From NCBI GenBank assembly GCA_036015235.1, contig CP107926.1, forward strand, positions 3,972,001 to 4,036,000: a stretch of DNA of 64,000 nt, read 5' to 3'. Shown piece by piece: positions 9,271-18,830 of this stretch. The stretch comes from Streptomyces sp. NBC_00433. GTDB lineage: Bacteria; Actinomycetota; Actinomycetes; Streptomycetales; Streptomycetaceae. The translations under genes and the position numbers were made by a program. Numbering within the stretch: position 1 is the stretch's first letter; each line of letters opens with the position of its first letter. Below the pieces are notes generated by a model that was not told where the DNA came from, searched no databases, and saw nothing but the letters and a program-made list of their open reading frames with translations.

Positions 9271-11109
9271 ATGAGCGGGGCGGAGTCGGGCGAGGTCTTC
9301 TCGGCACTCGGGGCGGACGATCCGGCGTCGGTGGGGGCCTACCGCCTGGCGGCGAGGCTCGGGGCCGGCGGGATGGGCAAGGTCTACCTCTCCTACACCC
9401 CGGCCGGGCGGCCCGTCGCCATCAAGGTGATCAGGCCGGAATTCGCCGAGGACGCCGAATTCCGGCGGCGCTTCAAGCAGGAAGTGCAGGCCGCGCAGCG
9501 GGTGCAGGGCCTCTACACCGCGCCGGTCATCGACAGCGACGCGGACGGGGCGCGGCCCTGGCTGGCCACCGCCTTCGTGCCGGGTCCGACGCTGTCCTCG
9601 GCCGTCGCCGGGCACGGGCCGCTGCCCGTGCCGACCGTGCTGCTGCTGGTCGCCGGGATCGCCGAGGCGCTGGAGGCCGTGCACGGCGCGGGGCTCGTGC
9701 ACCGCGACCTCAAGCCGTCGAACGTGCTGCTCGCCTCCGACGGACCCCGCGTCATCGACTTCGGCATCGCGCGTGCCGCCGACGCCACCGCGCTGACCGG
9801 CAGCGGCGTCACCATCGGCACACCCGCCTTCATGTCGCCCGAGCAGGCCGCGGGGCGGGAGATCACCCCGGCCACCGACGTCTTCGCGCTCGGCCAGGTC
9901 GCCGCCTACGCGGCGCTCGGCTCGCCCGCGTACGGCGAGGGCCCCTCGCACGCGGTGCTCTACCGCATCGTGCACGAGGAGCCCGACCTCGCCACGCTCC
10001 CGGCCGAGCTGCGGCCGCTGGTGAGCCGGTGCCTGGCCAAGATCCCGGCCGAGCGGCCGACGCTTGCCGAGGTCGTACGGATGTGCCAGGCGGCCTCGCA
10101 GCAGACCGAGCTGCGCAGGCCGGAGCAGTGGCTGCCCGGTGCGCTGGCCGCGGAGATCCCGGCCAGGCACGTGGCGCCGGGCTCGCCGCCCGCGACCGCG
10201 CCGGCCGCCGCCCCGCAGACCCCGCCGCCGCCGGTGACCCGGCCGGACGTGGCGCCGCCCGCGCAGCCGCCCGCCCAACCCGCCGCGCAGCCCGGCCCGC
10301 CGGCGCACCCGCCGACGCAGCCCGCGGCGCACCCGCAGGTCCAGTCCGTCCAGCCTGTCCAGCCTGTCCAGCCGCCGTACGTACAGCAGCCGCAGGTGCC
10401 GCACCAGGCGTACGGATACCCGCAGCCGCAGACGGCCTACCCCGCGGCGCACCCCATGCCGCAGCCGCCGCCCGGACCGCGGCCGCCCGGCAAGACCAAG
10501 CGCAACATCGTGCTGGCCACGGTCGCCGCCCTGGTCGTGATCGCCGGCGCGGTGGGCGGCACCCTCGCGGTGACCGGCGGCAAGGACGACAAGGACGCCA
10601 AGGACCAGGCGGGTCCGACGATCACCACGTCGACCACGGCGGCCCCGGTCGACAACCCGTCGGACGAGCCCTCGGCGACGACCGGCGACCCGGCCACCTC
10701 CGCCCCGCCGCCGTCGCCCGAGTCGCACCCGGGCATCCAGCTGGCCGACGGCTTCCACCTGGTACTCGCCGACCCCGACCTCAAGCCGACCCAGGGTCTC
10801 GACGAGGACATGCACTACTACTGCGGCTCGGAGAGCGACTGCCACTTCTCCACCGACGCCAACGAGTTCGTGCTGCTCGACCCGGGCGAGGAGGGCTCCC
10901 TCGACACCTGCCTGAAGGACACCCGCTACACCCGGGAGATCCAGGTGGCCCGCCTGTCGACCGGTTCGCAGTTCTGCGCCACCACCGACAGCACGGTCGC
11001 CCTGATCACCTTCCAGCACGCCTCGAAGAGCACCGAGGCCAGTACGTACGCCGTCATCGACGTCACCGTCTGGCGCAATGCGATCCCGCAGTCGGACGAC
11101 GACGAGTGA
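9271..11109 (+). CDS. Membrane-anchored Ser/Thr protein kinase (PknB/Hanks type)
   Basis: 612-residue eukaryotic-type kinase. Residues about 21-275 form the kinase domain with glycine loop GAGGMG at 31-36, ATP lysine Lys52 (VAIK), catalytic HRD at 144-146, DFG at 163-165 and the GTPAFMSPEQ substrate loop. A Pro/Gln/Ala-rich linker (about 300-405) leads to one transmembrane helix near 411-433, then a Thr/Ser/Pro stalk and an extracellular domain of about 130 residues with four cysteines, with no PASTA repeats. The start is the ATG at 9271 because the kinase fold begins there; the longer open frame upstream covers the preceding VOC gene in another frame. Targets unknown. Confidence 0.93.
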   Translation: MSGAESGEVFSALGADDPASVGAYRLAARLGAGGMGKVYLSYTPAGRPVAIKVIRPEFAEDAEFRRRFKQEVQAAQRVQGLYTAPVIDSDADGARPWLATAFVPGPTLSSAVAGHGPLPVPTVLLLVAGIAEALEAVHGAGLVHRDLKPSNVLLASDGPRVIDFGIARAADATALTGSGVTIGTPAFMSPEQAAGREITPATDVFALGQVAAYAALGSPAYGEGPSHAVLYRIVHEEPDLATLPAELRPLVSRCLAKIPAERPTLAEVVRMCQAASQQTELRRPEQWLPGALAAEIPARHVAPGSPPATAPAAAPQTPPPPVTRPDVAPPAQPPAQPAAQPGPPAHPPTQPAAHPQVQSVQPVQPVQPPYVQQPQVPHQAYGYPQPQTAYPAAHPMPQPPPGPRPPGKTKRNIVLATVAALVVIAGAVGGTLAVTGGKDDKDAKDQAGPTITTSTTAAPVDNPSDEPSATTGDPATSAPPPSPESHPGIQLADGFHLVLADPDLKPTQGLDEDMHYYCGSESDCHFSTDANEFVLLDPGEEGSLDTCLKDTRYTREIQVARLSTGSQFCATTDSTVALITFQHASKSTEASTYAVIDVTVWRNAIPQSDDDE

Positions 11110-11118
11110 CCGCCCCGG

Positions 11119-11595
11119 TCAGCCCGGTTGGCCCGCCTGGTAGGCGCCGCCCTGCATCCTGGTCATGACGCACATGCGGTTGCTGGCGTTGATCAGGCTG
11201 ACCAGCAGCACCAGGGCGGCGAGTCGGTCCTCGCCGTAGTGCTTGGCGGCGTTCTCCCACACCTCGTCGGTGACACCGCGGCCCGTGTCGGCGAGCCGGG
11301 TGCCCTGCTCGGTCAACTCCAGTGCGGCGCGCTCGGCTTCGGTGAAGACGGTGCTCTCCCGCCAGGCCGCGACGAGGTGCAGCCGCTGTGCGGTCTCCCC
11401 CGCCGCCGCGGCCTCCTTGGTGTGGATGTCGGTGCAGTAGCCGCACCCGTTGATCTGGCTGGAGCGCAGCATCACCAGGTCCTGCGTCGCCTTCGGCAGC
11501 TCCGACTCCCTGATGACCACCAGGCTGGCGGAGCTGAACGGCTTCATCACCCTTGCCGCGAGGGGGATGGCGGCGAGATTCAGACGGGGTTCCAT
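11119..11595 (-). CDS. Carboxymuconolactone decarboxylase / AhpD-like family protein
   Basis: 158-residue alkylhydroperoxidase-D-like protein. The redox pair CGYC followed by TDIHTKEA, with the His seven residues after the second Cys region, is the AhpD core motif. These proteins act as small peroxidases or reductants with a disulfide relay. Start taken at the ATG giving MEPRLNL because AAGGGA lies about 8 nt upstream; a GTG-led extension of 16 residues is less likely. Convergent with the kinase gene, with only nine bases between the stops. Confidence 0.85.
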   Translation of the reverse strand: MEPRLNLAAIPLAARVMKPFSSASLVVIRESELPKATQDLVMLRSSQINGCGYCTDIHTKEAAAAGETAQRLHLVAAWRESTVFTEAERAALELTEQGTRLADTGRGVTDEVWENAAKHYGEDRLAALVLLVSLINASNRMCVMTRMQGGAYQAGQPG

Positions 11596-11709
11596 GAGAA
11601 GTCCCTTGCGTTGTCGGTAGGTCGGGCAGGTCGTGCGTGACACGACCTGTGACGAGACAGCGCAAGGGGCTGTGACACAGCCGTCCGGGCGGCCGGACGG
11701 CGGTGCGGG

Positions 11710-12996
11710 TCAGGCGCGGGGGGTGATCTTCGTCAGGCCGTTGATGATGCGGTCCATCGCGTCGCCGCCGGTCGGGTCGGTGAGGTTGGCGAGCAGCTTG
11801 AGGGCGAAGCGCATCAGCATCGGGTGGGTCAGGCCGCGTTCGGTGCAGAGCTGGAGGACCTTGGGGTTGCCGATCAGCTTCACGAAGGCGCGGCCGAGGG
11901 TGTAATAGCCGCCGTAGGTGTCCTTGAGGACCTTCGGGTAGCGCTGGAGGGCCAGTTCGCGCTGCGCGGAGGTGGCGCGGGCGTGAGCCTGGGTGATGAC
12001 GTCGGCGGCGAGCTGGCCGGATTCCATCGCATAGGCGATGCCCTCGCCGTTGAAGGGGTTGACCAGGCCGCCCGCGTCGCCGACCAGCAACAGGCCGCGG
12101 GTGTAGTGCGGTTGGCGGTTGAAGGCCATCGGCAGGGCGGCGCCGCGGATCGGCTGCGTCATGTTCTCCGGGGTGTAGCCCCAGTCCTCGGGCATGCCGG
12201 CGACCCACGCCTTGAGCACGTCGCGCCAGTCCAGCTCGCGGAAGGCGGCGGAGGAGTTGAGGATGCCGAGGCCCACGTTGGAGGTGCCGTCGCCGAGGCC
12301 GAAGATCCAGCCGTAGCCGGGCAGTTGGCGCGGCTGCTCGCCGCGCCGGTCCCACAGCTCCAGCCAGGACTCCAGGTAGTCGTCGTCGTGCCGCGGCGAG
12401 GTGAAGTACGTCCGCACCGCGACACCCATCGGCCGGTCCTCGCGCCGGTGCAGGCCCATCGCCAGTGACAGCCGGGTGGAGTTGCCGTCGGCGGCGACGA
12501 CCAGCGGGGCACTGAAGACCACCGGGGTCTTCTCCTCGCCGAGCTTGGCGTGCACGCCGGTGATACGGCCGGTGCGCTCGTCGGTGATCGGGGCGCCGAC
12601 ATTGCACCGCTCGTACAGCCGCGCGCCGGCCTTGACCGCCTGCTGCGCGAGCAGGTCGTCGAAGTCCTCGCGCTTGCGCACCAGTCCGTAGTTCGGGTAA
12701 GCGGCCAGCTCCGGCCAGTCCATCTCCAGCCGCAGGCCGCCGCTGATGATGCGCAGGCCCTTGTTGCGGAGCCAGCCCGCCTCCTCGGAGATGTCGATGC
12801 CCATCGACACCAGCTGCTTGGTCGCCCGGGGCGTGAGCCCGTCCCCGCACACCTTCTCGCGCGGGAAGGCGGTCTTCTCCAGCAGCAGGACGTCGAGGCC
12901 CGCCTTCGCCAGGTAGTACGCGGTCGTCGAACCGGCGGGGCCGGCGCCGACGACGATCACGTCGGCGGTGCGCTCGGACAGGGCGGTGTCGGGCAC
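11710..12996 (-). CDS. Geranylgeranyl reductase family FAD-dependent oxidoreductase (MenJ-like)
   Basis: 428-residue flavoprotein. The dinucleotide-binding motif VGAGPAGSTTAYYLAKAG is near the N-terminus, with CGDGLTPRA and the second FAD motif LLVGDAGGLVNPFNGEGIAYAMESG in the middle. The family reduces isoprenoid double bonds; in actinobacteria the member MenJ saturates one isoprene of menaquinone. Neighbouring menG, mqnC and mqnA favour that role here, but this is inference and lipid substrates remain possible. The GTG at 12996 is preferred since CGGGAG lies 7 nt before it; an in-frame GTG at 13050 would add 18 basic residues. Confidence 0.85.
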   Translation of the reverse strand: MPDTALSERTADVIVVGAGPAGSTTAYYLAKAGLDVLLLEKTAFPREKVCGDGLTPRATKQLVSMGIDISEEAGWLRNKGLRIISGGLRLEMDWPELAAYPNYGLVRKREDFDDLLAQQAVKAGARLYERCNVGAPITDERTGRITGVHAKLGEEKTPVVFSAPLVVAADGNSTRLSLAMGLHRREDRPMGVAVRTYFTSPRHDDDYLESWLELWDRRGEQPRQLPGYGWIFGLGDGTSNVGLGILNSSAAFRELDWRDVLKAWVAGMPEDWGYTPENMTQPIRGAALPMAFNRQPHYTRGLLLVGDAGGLVNPFNGEGIAYAMESGQLAADVITQAHARATSAQRELALQRYPKVLKDTYGGYYTLGRAFVKLIGNPKVLQLCTERGLTHPMLMRFALKLLANLTDPTGGDAMDRIINGLTKITPRA

Positions 12997-13202
12997 GGTG
13001 GCACTCCCGTTTGGGGCGAGGACGACTTTTCGTTTGCGGGTCTGCGGCACCGGGTCGCGGCCCGGGCTGCCCCGAGTCTATGAGCAGCCCCGGCCCCGCC
13101 GCTCCGGTGGGGCGGCCCGCGCGTCCCGCCGGGCGTGCGTCCCGGCCGCAAGTCCCCTGGTGGGGGTCACTCGTCAGGGACCCGCGCGTCCCTGACGGGT
13201 CG

Positions 13203-14927
13203 CTACCGGTGGCGGCCGCCCCCTTCGTCGCGGCGGGTCCTGTCGTCGCCGCTCAGCCGGGGCGGCTGGACGATGCCGAGGTCGTGGACCTCGGGCGTCT
13301 GCGGGGCCTGCGGCGCGTGCGTCGCCTGCGTCGACTGCGTCGACTGCGGCGGGACGTAGGGGAAGGGGGGCGGGGCGTACGGGGAGGGGGCCGCGGGACC
13401 GGCCGGGAGCGGCGGGGCCAGGCCGAGGGCGCGGCGGACGTACGTGGCGGCCAGGACGCCGCCGAGCGACCACAGCAGGGCGAAGAAGAGGGCTTCAGGG
13501 ACCGCGGAGCCCAGCGAGGTCTGCGCGGAGACGAGGCCGCCGCCGACGCCGGCGAGCGCGTTGGAGTCGCCGCTCTTGGCGCCGCCGATCACCACCAGCG
13601 CGGCGAACATCCCGGTGAAGACGCCGGCGACGGCGAACTGCTCGCCCCGCCCGCGGGTGCGCCCGGTCGCCAGCAGGCCGATGACCAGCGCGCACAGCGC
13701 ACCGCCGACGACGGCGAGCACGGTCGCCCAGCCGTCCCAGAAGTGGCTCAGATCCGACAGGCCGAAGGGGTGGCCGAATCCGTTGCTGCCGCCCCCGCCG
13801 TAGTGGATCTTGAAGGGCGCGCCCCAGCCGAGCGCGAGTCCCGACAGGCCGAGGTTGGGCAGCACCGCGGCCAGGACGACCAGGGTGTCGCCGTCGACGC
13901 CGTTGTCCATATTGCCCAGGGCGACCACGAGAACCACGACGCTCGCGAACAGCACGGTGGTCAGCAGCGCGATCCCCGCGGTGCCGACAACCCGCCAGGC
14001 GGCGCCGAACCGCGCGCGCAGCGCGGGTCCGTCGAGGACGACCAGCGCGGTCACCAGGCTGAGCAGGAAGGACCACAGCATCACCCGGAAGGGGCCGGTG
14101 TGGATCGCCACGCCTTCGAGGCTGCCCTGGGCGACGAAGGCGAGCACGGTCGCCGCGGCCGCGCTGAGCAGCGCGACCCTGACCGCCGCCTCGGGACCCG
14201 AGTGCCGCCCGCGCATCGAGCGCAGCACCAGGACCAGGGCGAGCAGCCACAGCATGGTGAAGGTCAGCGGGACGATCGCCGCCGAGCCGGACGCGGAACC
14301 CGCGCCGCACATTGGACCGAAGTCGCTGTAGCCGTCCGAGTCGCCGAAGTCGCCCGAGCCGTCGCCGAAGTCGCCCGAGCCGTCGCCGAAGTCTCCGGAG
14401 CCGTCGCCGTAGTCCTCCGAGGAGCCGCTGGAATAGTCCGAGCAGTCGGAGTCGCTGTTGCCGAATATCTCCGGGGCGTTCTGGTGGGTGCTCAGGTGGC
14501 CGCCGAGGCCCTGGACGACCAGGGCGAGCGCGATCCGGCTGCGCTTGAACCAGCCGACCGACGAGCCCCGCAGGGCGTGCTGCGACCAGGCGCCCAGGCC
14601 GCCGGACACCACCAGCAGCACGAGCGCGGGCACGACCGCGGCCAGCACCGCGCCGTCCCAGCGGCCCGCGAAGACCCGGCGGGCGAACTGCGCGGCCGGC
14701 GACGGCGCCCCGGGGACCGGCGGAGGCGGGGGTGGCGGCGGGGGGTACGCGGGTCCCGCGCCGGGATACGCAGCCGTCGGCTCATACGCCGGGGGCGCGG
14801 GCGGCGCGGCATGCGCCGGGGTGGGCGGCACGGCAGGAGGCGGCGCCGGCAGCTCGCGGCCGCACTTCGGGCAGAAGCGCGCGGAGGTGTCGGAGACCGG
14901 GTTCCCGCAGGCGGGGCAGAACGACAT
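13203..14927 (-). CDS. Zinc-ribbon, proline-rich multispanning membrane protein of unknown function
   Basis: 574-residue protein. The N-terminus is a double-Cys zinc ribbon (FCPACGNPVSD and FCPKCGREL), then a Pro/Ala/Tyr-rich linker (about 25-75). Roughly eight to nine hydrophobic helices follow, interrupted near residues 165-205 by an extracytoplasmic acidic loop with three or four copies of a seven-residue Gly-Asp-Phe-Gly-Asp-Gly-Ser repeat. The C-terminal 60 residues are again Pro/Gln/Thr-rich. It resembles large Streptomyces membrane proteins of the 'streptophobe' kind but I cannot assign it firmly. It may be co-transcribed with menG, whose stop lies 106 bases upstream. Confidence 0.8.
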   Translation of the reverse strand: MSFCPACGNPVSDTSARFCPKCGRELPAPPPAVPPTPAHAAPPAPPAYEPTAAYPGAGPAYPPPPPPPPPVPGAPSPAAQFARRVFAGRWDGAVLAAVVPALVLLVVSGGLGAWSQHALRGSSVGWFKRSRIALALVVQGLGGHLSTHQNAPEIFGNSDSDCSDYSSGSSEDYGDGSGDFGDGSGDFGDGSGDFGDSDGYSDFGPMCGAGSASGSAAIVPLTFTMLWLLALVLVLRSMRGRHSGPEAAVRVALLSAAAATVLAFVAQGSLEGVAIHTGPFRVMLWSFLLSLVTALVVLDGPALRARFGAAWRVVGTAGIALLTTVLFASVVVLVVALGNMDNGVDGDTLVVLAAVLPNLGLSGLALGWGAPFKIHYGGGGSNGFGHPFGLSDLSHFWDGWATVLAVVGGALCALVIGLLATGRTRGRGEQFAVAGVFTGMFAALVVIGGAKSGDSNALAGVGGGLVSAQTSLGSAVPEALFFALLWSLGGVLAATYVRRALGLAPPLPAGPAAPSPYAPPPFPYVPPQSTQSTQATHAPQAPQTPEVHDLGIVQPPRLSGDDRTRRDEGGGRHR

Positions 14928-15033
14928 GGGCCACTCCGGGGGTCGCGGGGATCGGGCCTCCCCGGCACAGTCACCGCAGACTAGGGGGCCGCCGACGCCC
15001 GCCGCACCGGAATGGCGTACTCCTCAAGACGGC

Positions 15034-15741
15034 TCAACCGCCCGCCGGGGCCGCCTTCTTCGCCCGGTGCAGCGCCACGATCCCGCCGGTCAGGTTCCGC
15101 CAGGCCACTCCGGACCACCCCGCCTGCTGCATCCGCCCGGCCAGCGCCTTCTGGTCGGGCCACTCGCGGATGGACTCGGCGAGATAGACGTACGCGTCCG
15201 GGTTGCTGCTCACCGACTTGGCCACCGGCGGCAGCGCCCGCATCAGGTACTCGGTGTAGACGGTGCGGAAGGGGCGGAAGGTCGGGTGGCTGAACTCGCA
15301 GATCACCAGCCGCCCGCCGGGCCTGACGACCCGCAGCATCTCGCGCAGCGCCGCATCGGTGTCGTGCACATTGCGCAGCGCGAAGGAGATGGTCGCGGCG
15401 TCGAAGACGCCGTCGGCGAAGGGCAGCCGGGTCGCGTCGCCCGCGGTCAGCGGCAGCTCGGGGTGCCGCTTCTTGCCCTCGCGGAGCATCCCGAGGGAGA
15501 AGTCGCACGGCACGACGGCGGCGCCCGCCGCGGCCAGGGGCAGCGAGGAGGTGGCCGTCCCCGCGCCCAGGTCCAGCACCCGCTCCCCCGGCGCCACGTC
15601 CAGCGCCTGGGCGACGGCCCGTCGCCACAACCGGGTCTGCCCGAGCGACATCACGTCGTTGGTCAGGTCGTACTTGGCGGCGACGTCGTCAAACATCGCG
15701 GCCACTGCCTGCGGCTGCTTCTCCAGGGATGCACGGGTCAC
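15034..15741 (-). CDS. menG: Demethylmenaquinone methyltransferase
   Basis: 235-residue UbiE/MenG-type SAM-dependent C-methyltransferase, the last step of menaquinone synthesis. Family signatures visible are [19 protein letters not shown] and the later [16 protein letters not shown]...[12 protein letters not shown]; the SAM-binding glycine motif is [10 protein letters not shown] near residue 60. Length is normal. It sits with mqnC and mqnA, pointing to the futalosine-derived naphthoquinone as its substrate after prenylation. The upstream intergenic region contains a repeat cluster rather than an obvious promoter. Confidence 0.94.
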   Translation of the reverse strand: MTRASLEKQPQAVAAMFDDVAAKYDLTNDVMSLGQTRLWRRAVAQALDVAPGERVLDLGAGTATSSLPLAAAGAAVVPCDFSLGMLREGKKRHPELPLTAGDATRLPFADGVFDAATISFALRNVHDTDAALREMLRVVRPGGRLVICEFSHPTFRPFRTVYTEYLMRALPPVAKSVSSNPDAYVYLAESIREWPDQKALAGRMQQAGWSGVAWRNLTGGIVALHRAKKAAPAGG

Positions 15742-15744
15742 CCT

Positions 15745-16150
15745 CCCACCCTATGCGCCCCGACGGCGCCCCCGTCTTCCCCCTTGCGGCAGGGGCTGCC
15801 ACTCCCCCGGCACGGTGCCTGTGCGGTGCCCCTTCCGGGCCGCGGTGGGTGCGGGGCTCCCCTTCGGTAAGGGGGTGCCTGACAGTGGCGCGGGGAACTG
15901 CGCGCTCAGCCCACCACCGGCCGGTGGCCCGGCACGGACCGGACAGCCCCTTTCGGACGGCGGCGACCCGCGCGCCGGTGGGGCCTGGTCGCGCAGTTCC
16001 CCGCGCTCCTGGGATGGTGGCGGTCCGTCGCCACACGACGGTGAGTGGGTCGTTGCGCGCGCAGTTCCCCGCGCCCCTGAGGGGCGCCCCCCTTGCCGAA
16101 GGGGAACCGCACGCCCCCCGCACGGGGATGGGCGCGCCATCGGAGGACGG
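15745..16150. repeat. Intergenic mosaic repeat, copy A
   Basis: About 400 bases between menG and mqnC without a gene. It contains the arm CGCGGGGAACTGCGCG at 15889-15904 and its reverse complement at 15990-16005 and again at 16058-16073, able to form a long hairpin. Near 15870 is a small CCCCTTCGGTAAGGGG hairpin module. The segment GGTGGCGGTCCGTCGCCACACGACG (about 16016-16040) recurs in copies B and, reversed, E. The block ends only a few bases past the mqnC stop codon. Confidence 0.85.
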
Positions 16151-16155
16151 AACAG

Positions 16156-17346
16156 CTAGCGCTCAGCGAGGAGGCGGAGTTCGGGGTGGGCCGTGCCGCC
16201 CGGGATGGCGGTGGAGGAGAGGTGGGAGACCACGTGGTCGTCCACGGGGTCGTTCGCCGGGTCGTCGTGGATGACGAGGTGCTCGTAGGTCGTCGCGCGC
16301 TGCGCGGGCACGCGCCCGGCCGCCCGGATGAGATGGATCAGCTCCATCCGGTTGGAGCGGTGCTTGGCGCCGGCCGAGGAGACGACGTTCTCCTCCAGCA
16401 TGACCGACCCGAGGTCGTCCGCCCCGTAGTGCAGCGACAGCTGCCCGACCTCCTTGCCGGTGGTGAGCCAGGAGCCCTGGATGTGGGCGACGTTGTCCAG
16501 GAAGAGGCGGGCGATGGCGATCATCCGCAGGTACTCGAAGAGGGTGGCCTGCGTCTGGCCCTTGAGGTGGTTGTTCTCCGGCTGGTAGGTGTACGGGATG
16601 AACGCGCGGAAGCCGCCCGTGCGGTCCTGGACGTCGCGGATCATCCGCAGGTGCTCGATGCGCTCCGCGTTCGTCTCGCCGGTGCCCATCAGCATCGTGG
16701 AGGTGGACTCCACGCCGAGGCCGTGCGCGGTCTCCATGATCTCCAGCCAGCGCTCGCCGGACTCCTTGAGCGGCGCGATGGCCTTGCGGGGCCTGGCGGG
16801 CAGCAGTTCGGCGCCAGCGCCGGCGAAGGAGTCCAGGCCGGCGGCGTGGATACGGCGGATGGCCTCCTCGGCGCTGACCCCGGAGATCCGCGACATGTGC
16901 TCGATCTCCGAGGCGCCGAGCGAGTGGATCACCAGCTGCGGGAATTCCCGCTTGATCGCGGCGAAGTGCTCCTCGTAGTACTCGACGCCGTAGTCGGGGT
17001 GGTGGCCGCCCTGGAACATGATCTGGGTGCCGCCCAGTTCGACGGTCTCCGCGCACCGGCGCAGGATGTCGTCCAGGCCGCGGCTCCAGCCCTTCGCGGT
17101 GTCCTTCGGGGCGGCGTAGAAGGCGCAGAACTTGCACGCCGTGACGCACACGTTCGTGTAGTTGATGTTCCGCTCGATGATGTACGTCGCGATGTGCTCG
17201 GTCCCGGCGTAGCGGCGGCGGCGCACGGCGTCGGCCGCGGCGCCCAGCGCGTGCAGCGGGGCGTCACGGTAGAGGACGAGGGCCTCTTCCGGGGTGATAC
17301 GGCCGCCGTCGGCGGCGCGTTCGAGGACGGCTGCGATGTCGCTCAC
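16156..17346 (-). CDS. mqnC: Cyclic dehypoxanthinyl futalosine synthase
   Basis: 396-residue radical SAM enzyme that cyclises dehypoxanthine futalosine in the futalosine menaquinone pathway. The [4Fe-4S]-SAM motif CVTACKFC uses Cys67, Cys71 and Cys74 after the NINYTNV lead-in shared with MqnE; TQIMFQGGHHPDYGVEYYE is a family marker. The GTG start (reading SDIAAVLERA) is chosen for AAGGGA 8-9 nt upstream and for normal length; a TTG nine codons earlier is less likely. mqnA lies 74 bases upstream on the same strand, so the two are probably co-transcribed. Confidence 0.95.
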   Translation of the reverse strand: MSDIAAVLERAADGGRITPEEALVLYRDAPLHALGAAADAVRRRRYAGTEHIATYIIERNINYTNVCVTACKFCAFYAAPKDTAKGWSRGLDDILRRCAETVELGGTQIMFQGGHHPDYGVEYYEEHFAAIKREFPQLVIHSLGASEIEHMSRISGVSAEEAIRRIHAAGLDSFAGAGAELLPARPRKAIAPLKESGERWLEIMETAHGLGVESTSTMLMGTGETNAERIEHLRMIRDVQDRTGGFRAFIPYTYQPENNHLKGQTQATLFEYLRMIAIARLFLDNVAHIQGSWLTTGKEVGQLSLHYGADDLGSVMLEENVVSSAGAKHRSNRMELIHLIRAAGRVPAQRATTYEHLVIHDDPANDPVDDHVVSHLSSTAIPGGTAHPELRLLAER

Positions 17347-17420
17347 CAGGGAGGTCCCTTCCGGAAGGAGCAAGACGAGGGGCGTGCGGGTGACCGGGTC
17401 AGCCTACGCCGACCGGCGGG

Positions 17421-18395
<975 letters not shown>

Positions 18396-18439
18396 CTACG
18401 CTCCTCGCAAGTTGCAGTTTGGTTTCCCTTGCAGTACAG

Positions 18440-18467
18440 AGCCTGCGGAGCATGTAACCCGCAGGCT
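18440..18467 (+). promoter_or_regulatory. Terminator-like hairpin in the cold-shock gene leader
   Basis: AGCCTGCGG, a ten-base loop, then CCGCAGGCT form a perfect 9-base stem followed by TTTTGTAGTTTT. It lies 70-100 bases upstream of the cold-shock ATG in a leader that is clearly less GC-rich than the surroundings. It could be an attenuator, an RNA thermometer part, or the end of a short leader RNA. The structure is seen; the function is inferred. Confidence 0.6.
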
Positions 18468-18537
18468 TTTGTAGTTTTCAGACTTCGCAGTTGCAGGTTC
18501 TGGAGCAGGGCAACCCTTTGGGCCCAAGGAGGGCTTT

Positions 18538-18741
18538 ATGGCTACCGGAACCGTGAAGTGGTTCAACGCTGAAAAGGGCTTCGGCTTCATCGCCCAGGAC
18601 GGCGGCGGCCCGGATGTCTTCGTCCACTACTCCGCGATCAACGCCTCCGGCTTCCGCTCCCTCGAGGAGAACCAGCCGGTGACTTTCGACGTCACGCAGG
18701 GCCCGAAGGGTCCGCAGGCGGAGAACGTCACCCCGAACTAG
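18538..18741 (+). CDS. Cold-shock domain protein (CspA family)
   Basis: 67-residue single cold-shock domain that binds single-stranded RNA/DNA. Both nucleic-acid motifs are present: KGFGFI (RNP1) at about 15-20 and VFVHYSAI (RNP2) at about 28-35, after the conserved [11 protein letters not shown] start. AAGGAGG lies 6-7 nt before the ATG, a near-perfect ribosome site. The long AU-richer leader with a terminator-like hairpin suggests post-transcriptional control. A strong hairpin at 18794-18825 ends the gene. Confidence 0.96.
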   Translation: MATGTVKWFNAEKGFGFIAQDGGGPDVFVHYSAINASGFRSLEENQPVTFDVTQGPKGPQAENVTPN

Positions 18742-18793
18742 TCCTCTACTAGTCCGGCCAGACGGCGCATCGCGCCCAGAACCTGCATTACCA

Positions 18794-18825
18794 AGGGGCC
18801 GCCTCACTTCGGTGAAGCGGCCCCT
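18794..18825. terminator. Bidirectional terminator with UUCG loop
   Basis: AGGGGCCGC, then CTCAC-TTCG-GTGAA, then GCGGCCCCT form a long stem capped by a UUCG tetraloop between the cold-shock gene and the convergent acyl-CoA synthetase gene, whose stop is six bases away. Confidence 0.8.
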
Positions 18826-18830
18826 GCCTC

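Noticed and set aside
15745..16150. Insertion sequence
   Set aside because: Inverted arms are present but there is no transposase frame or target-site duplication that I can see.
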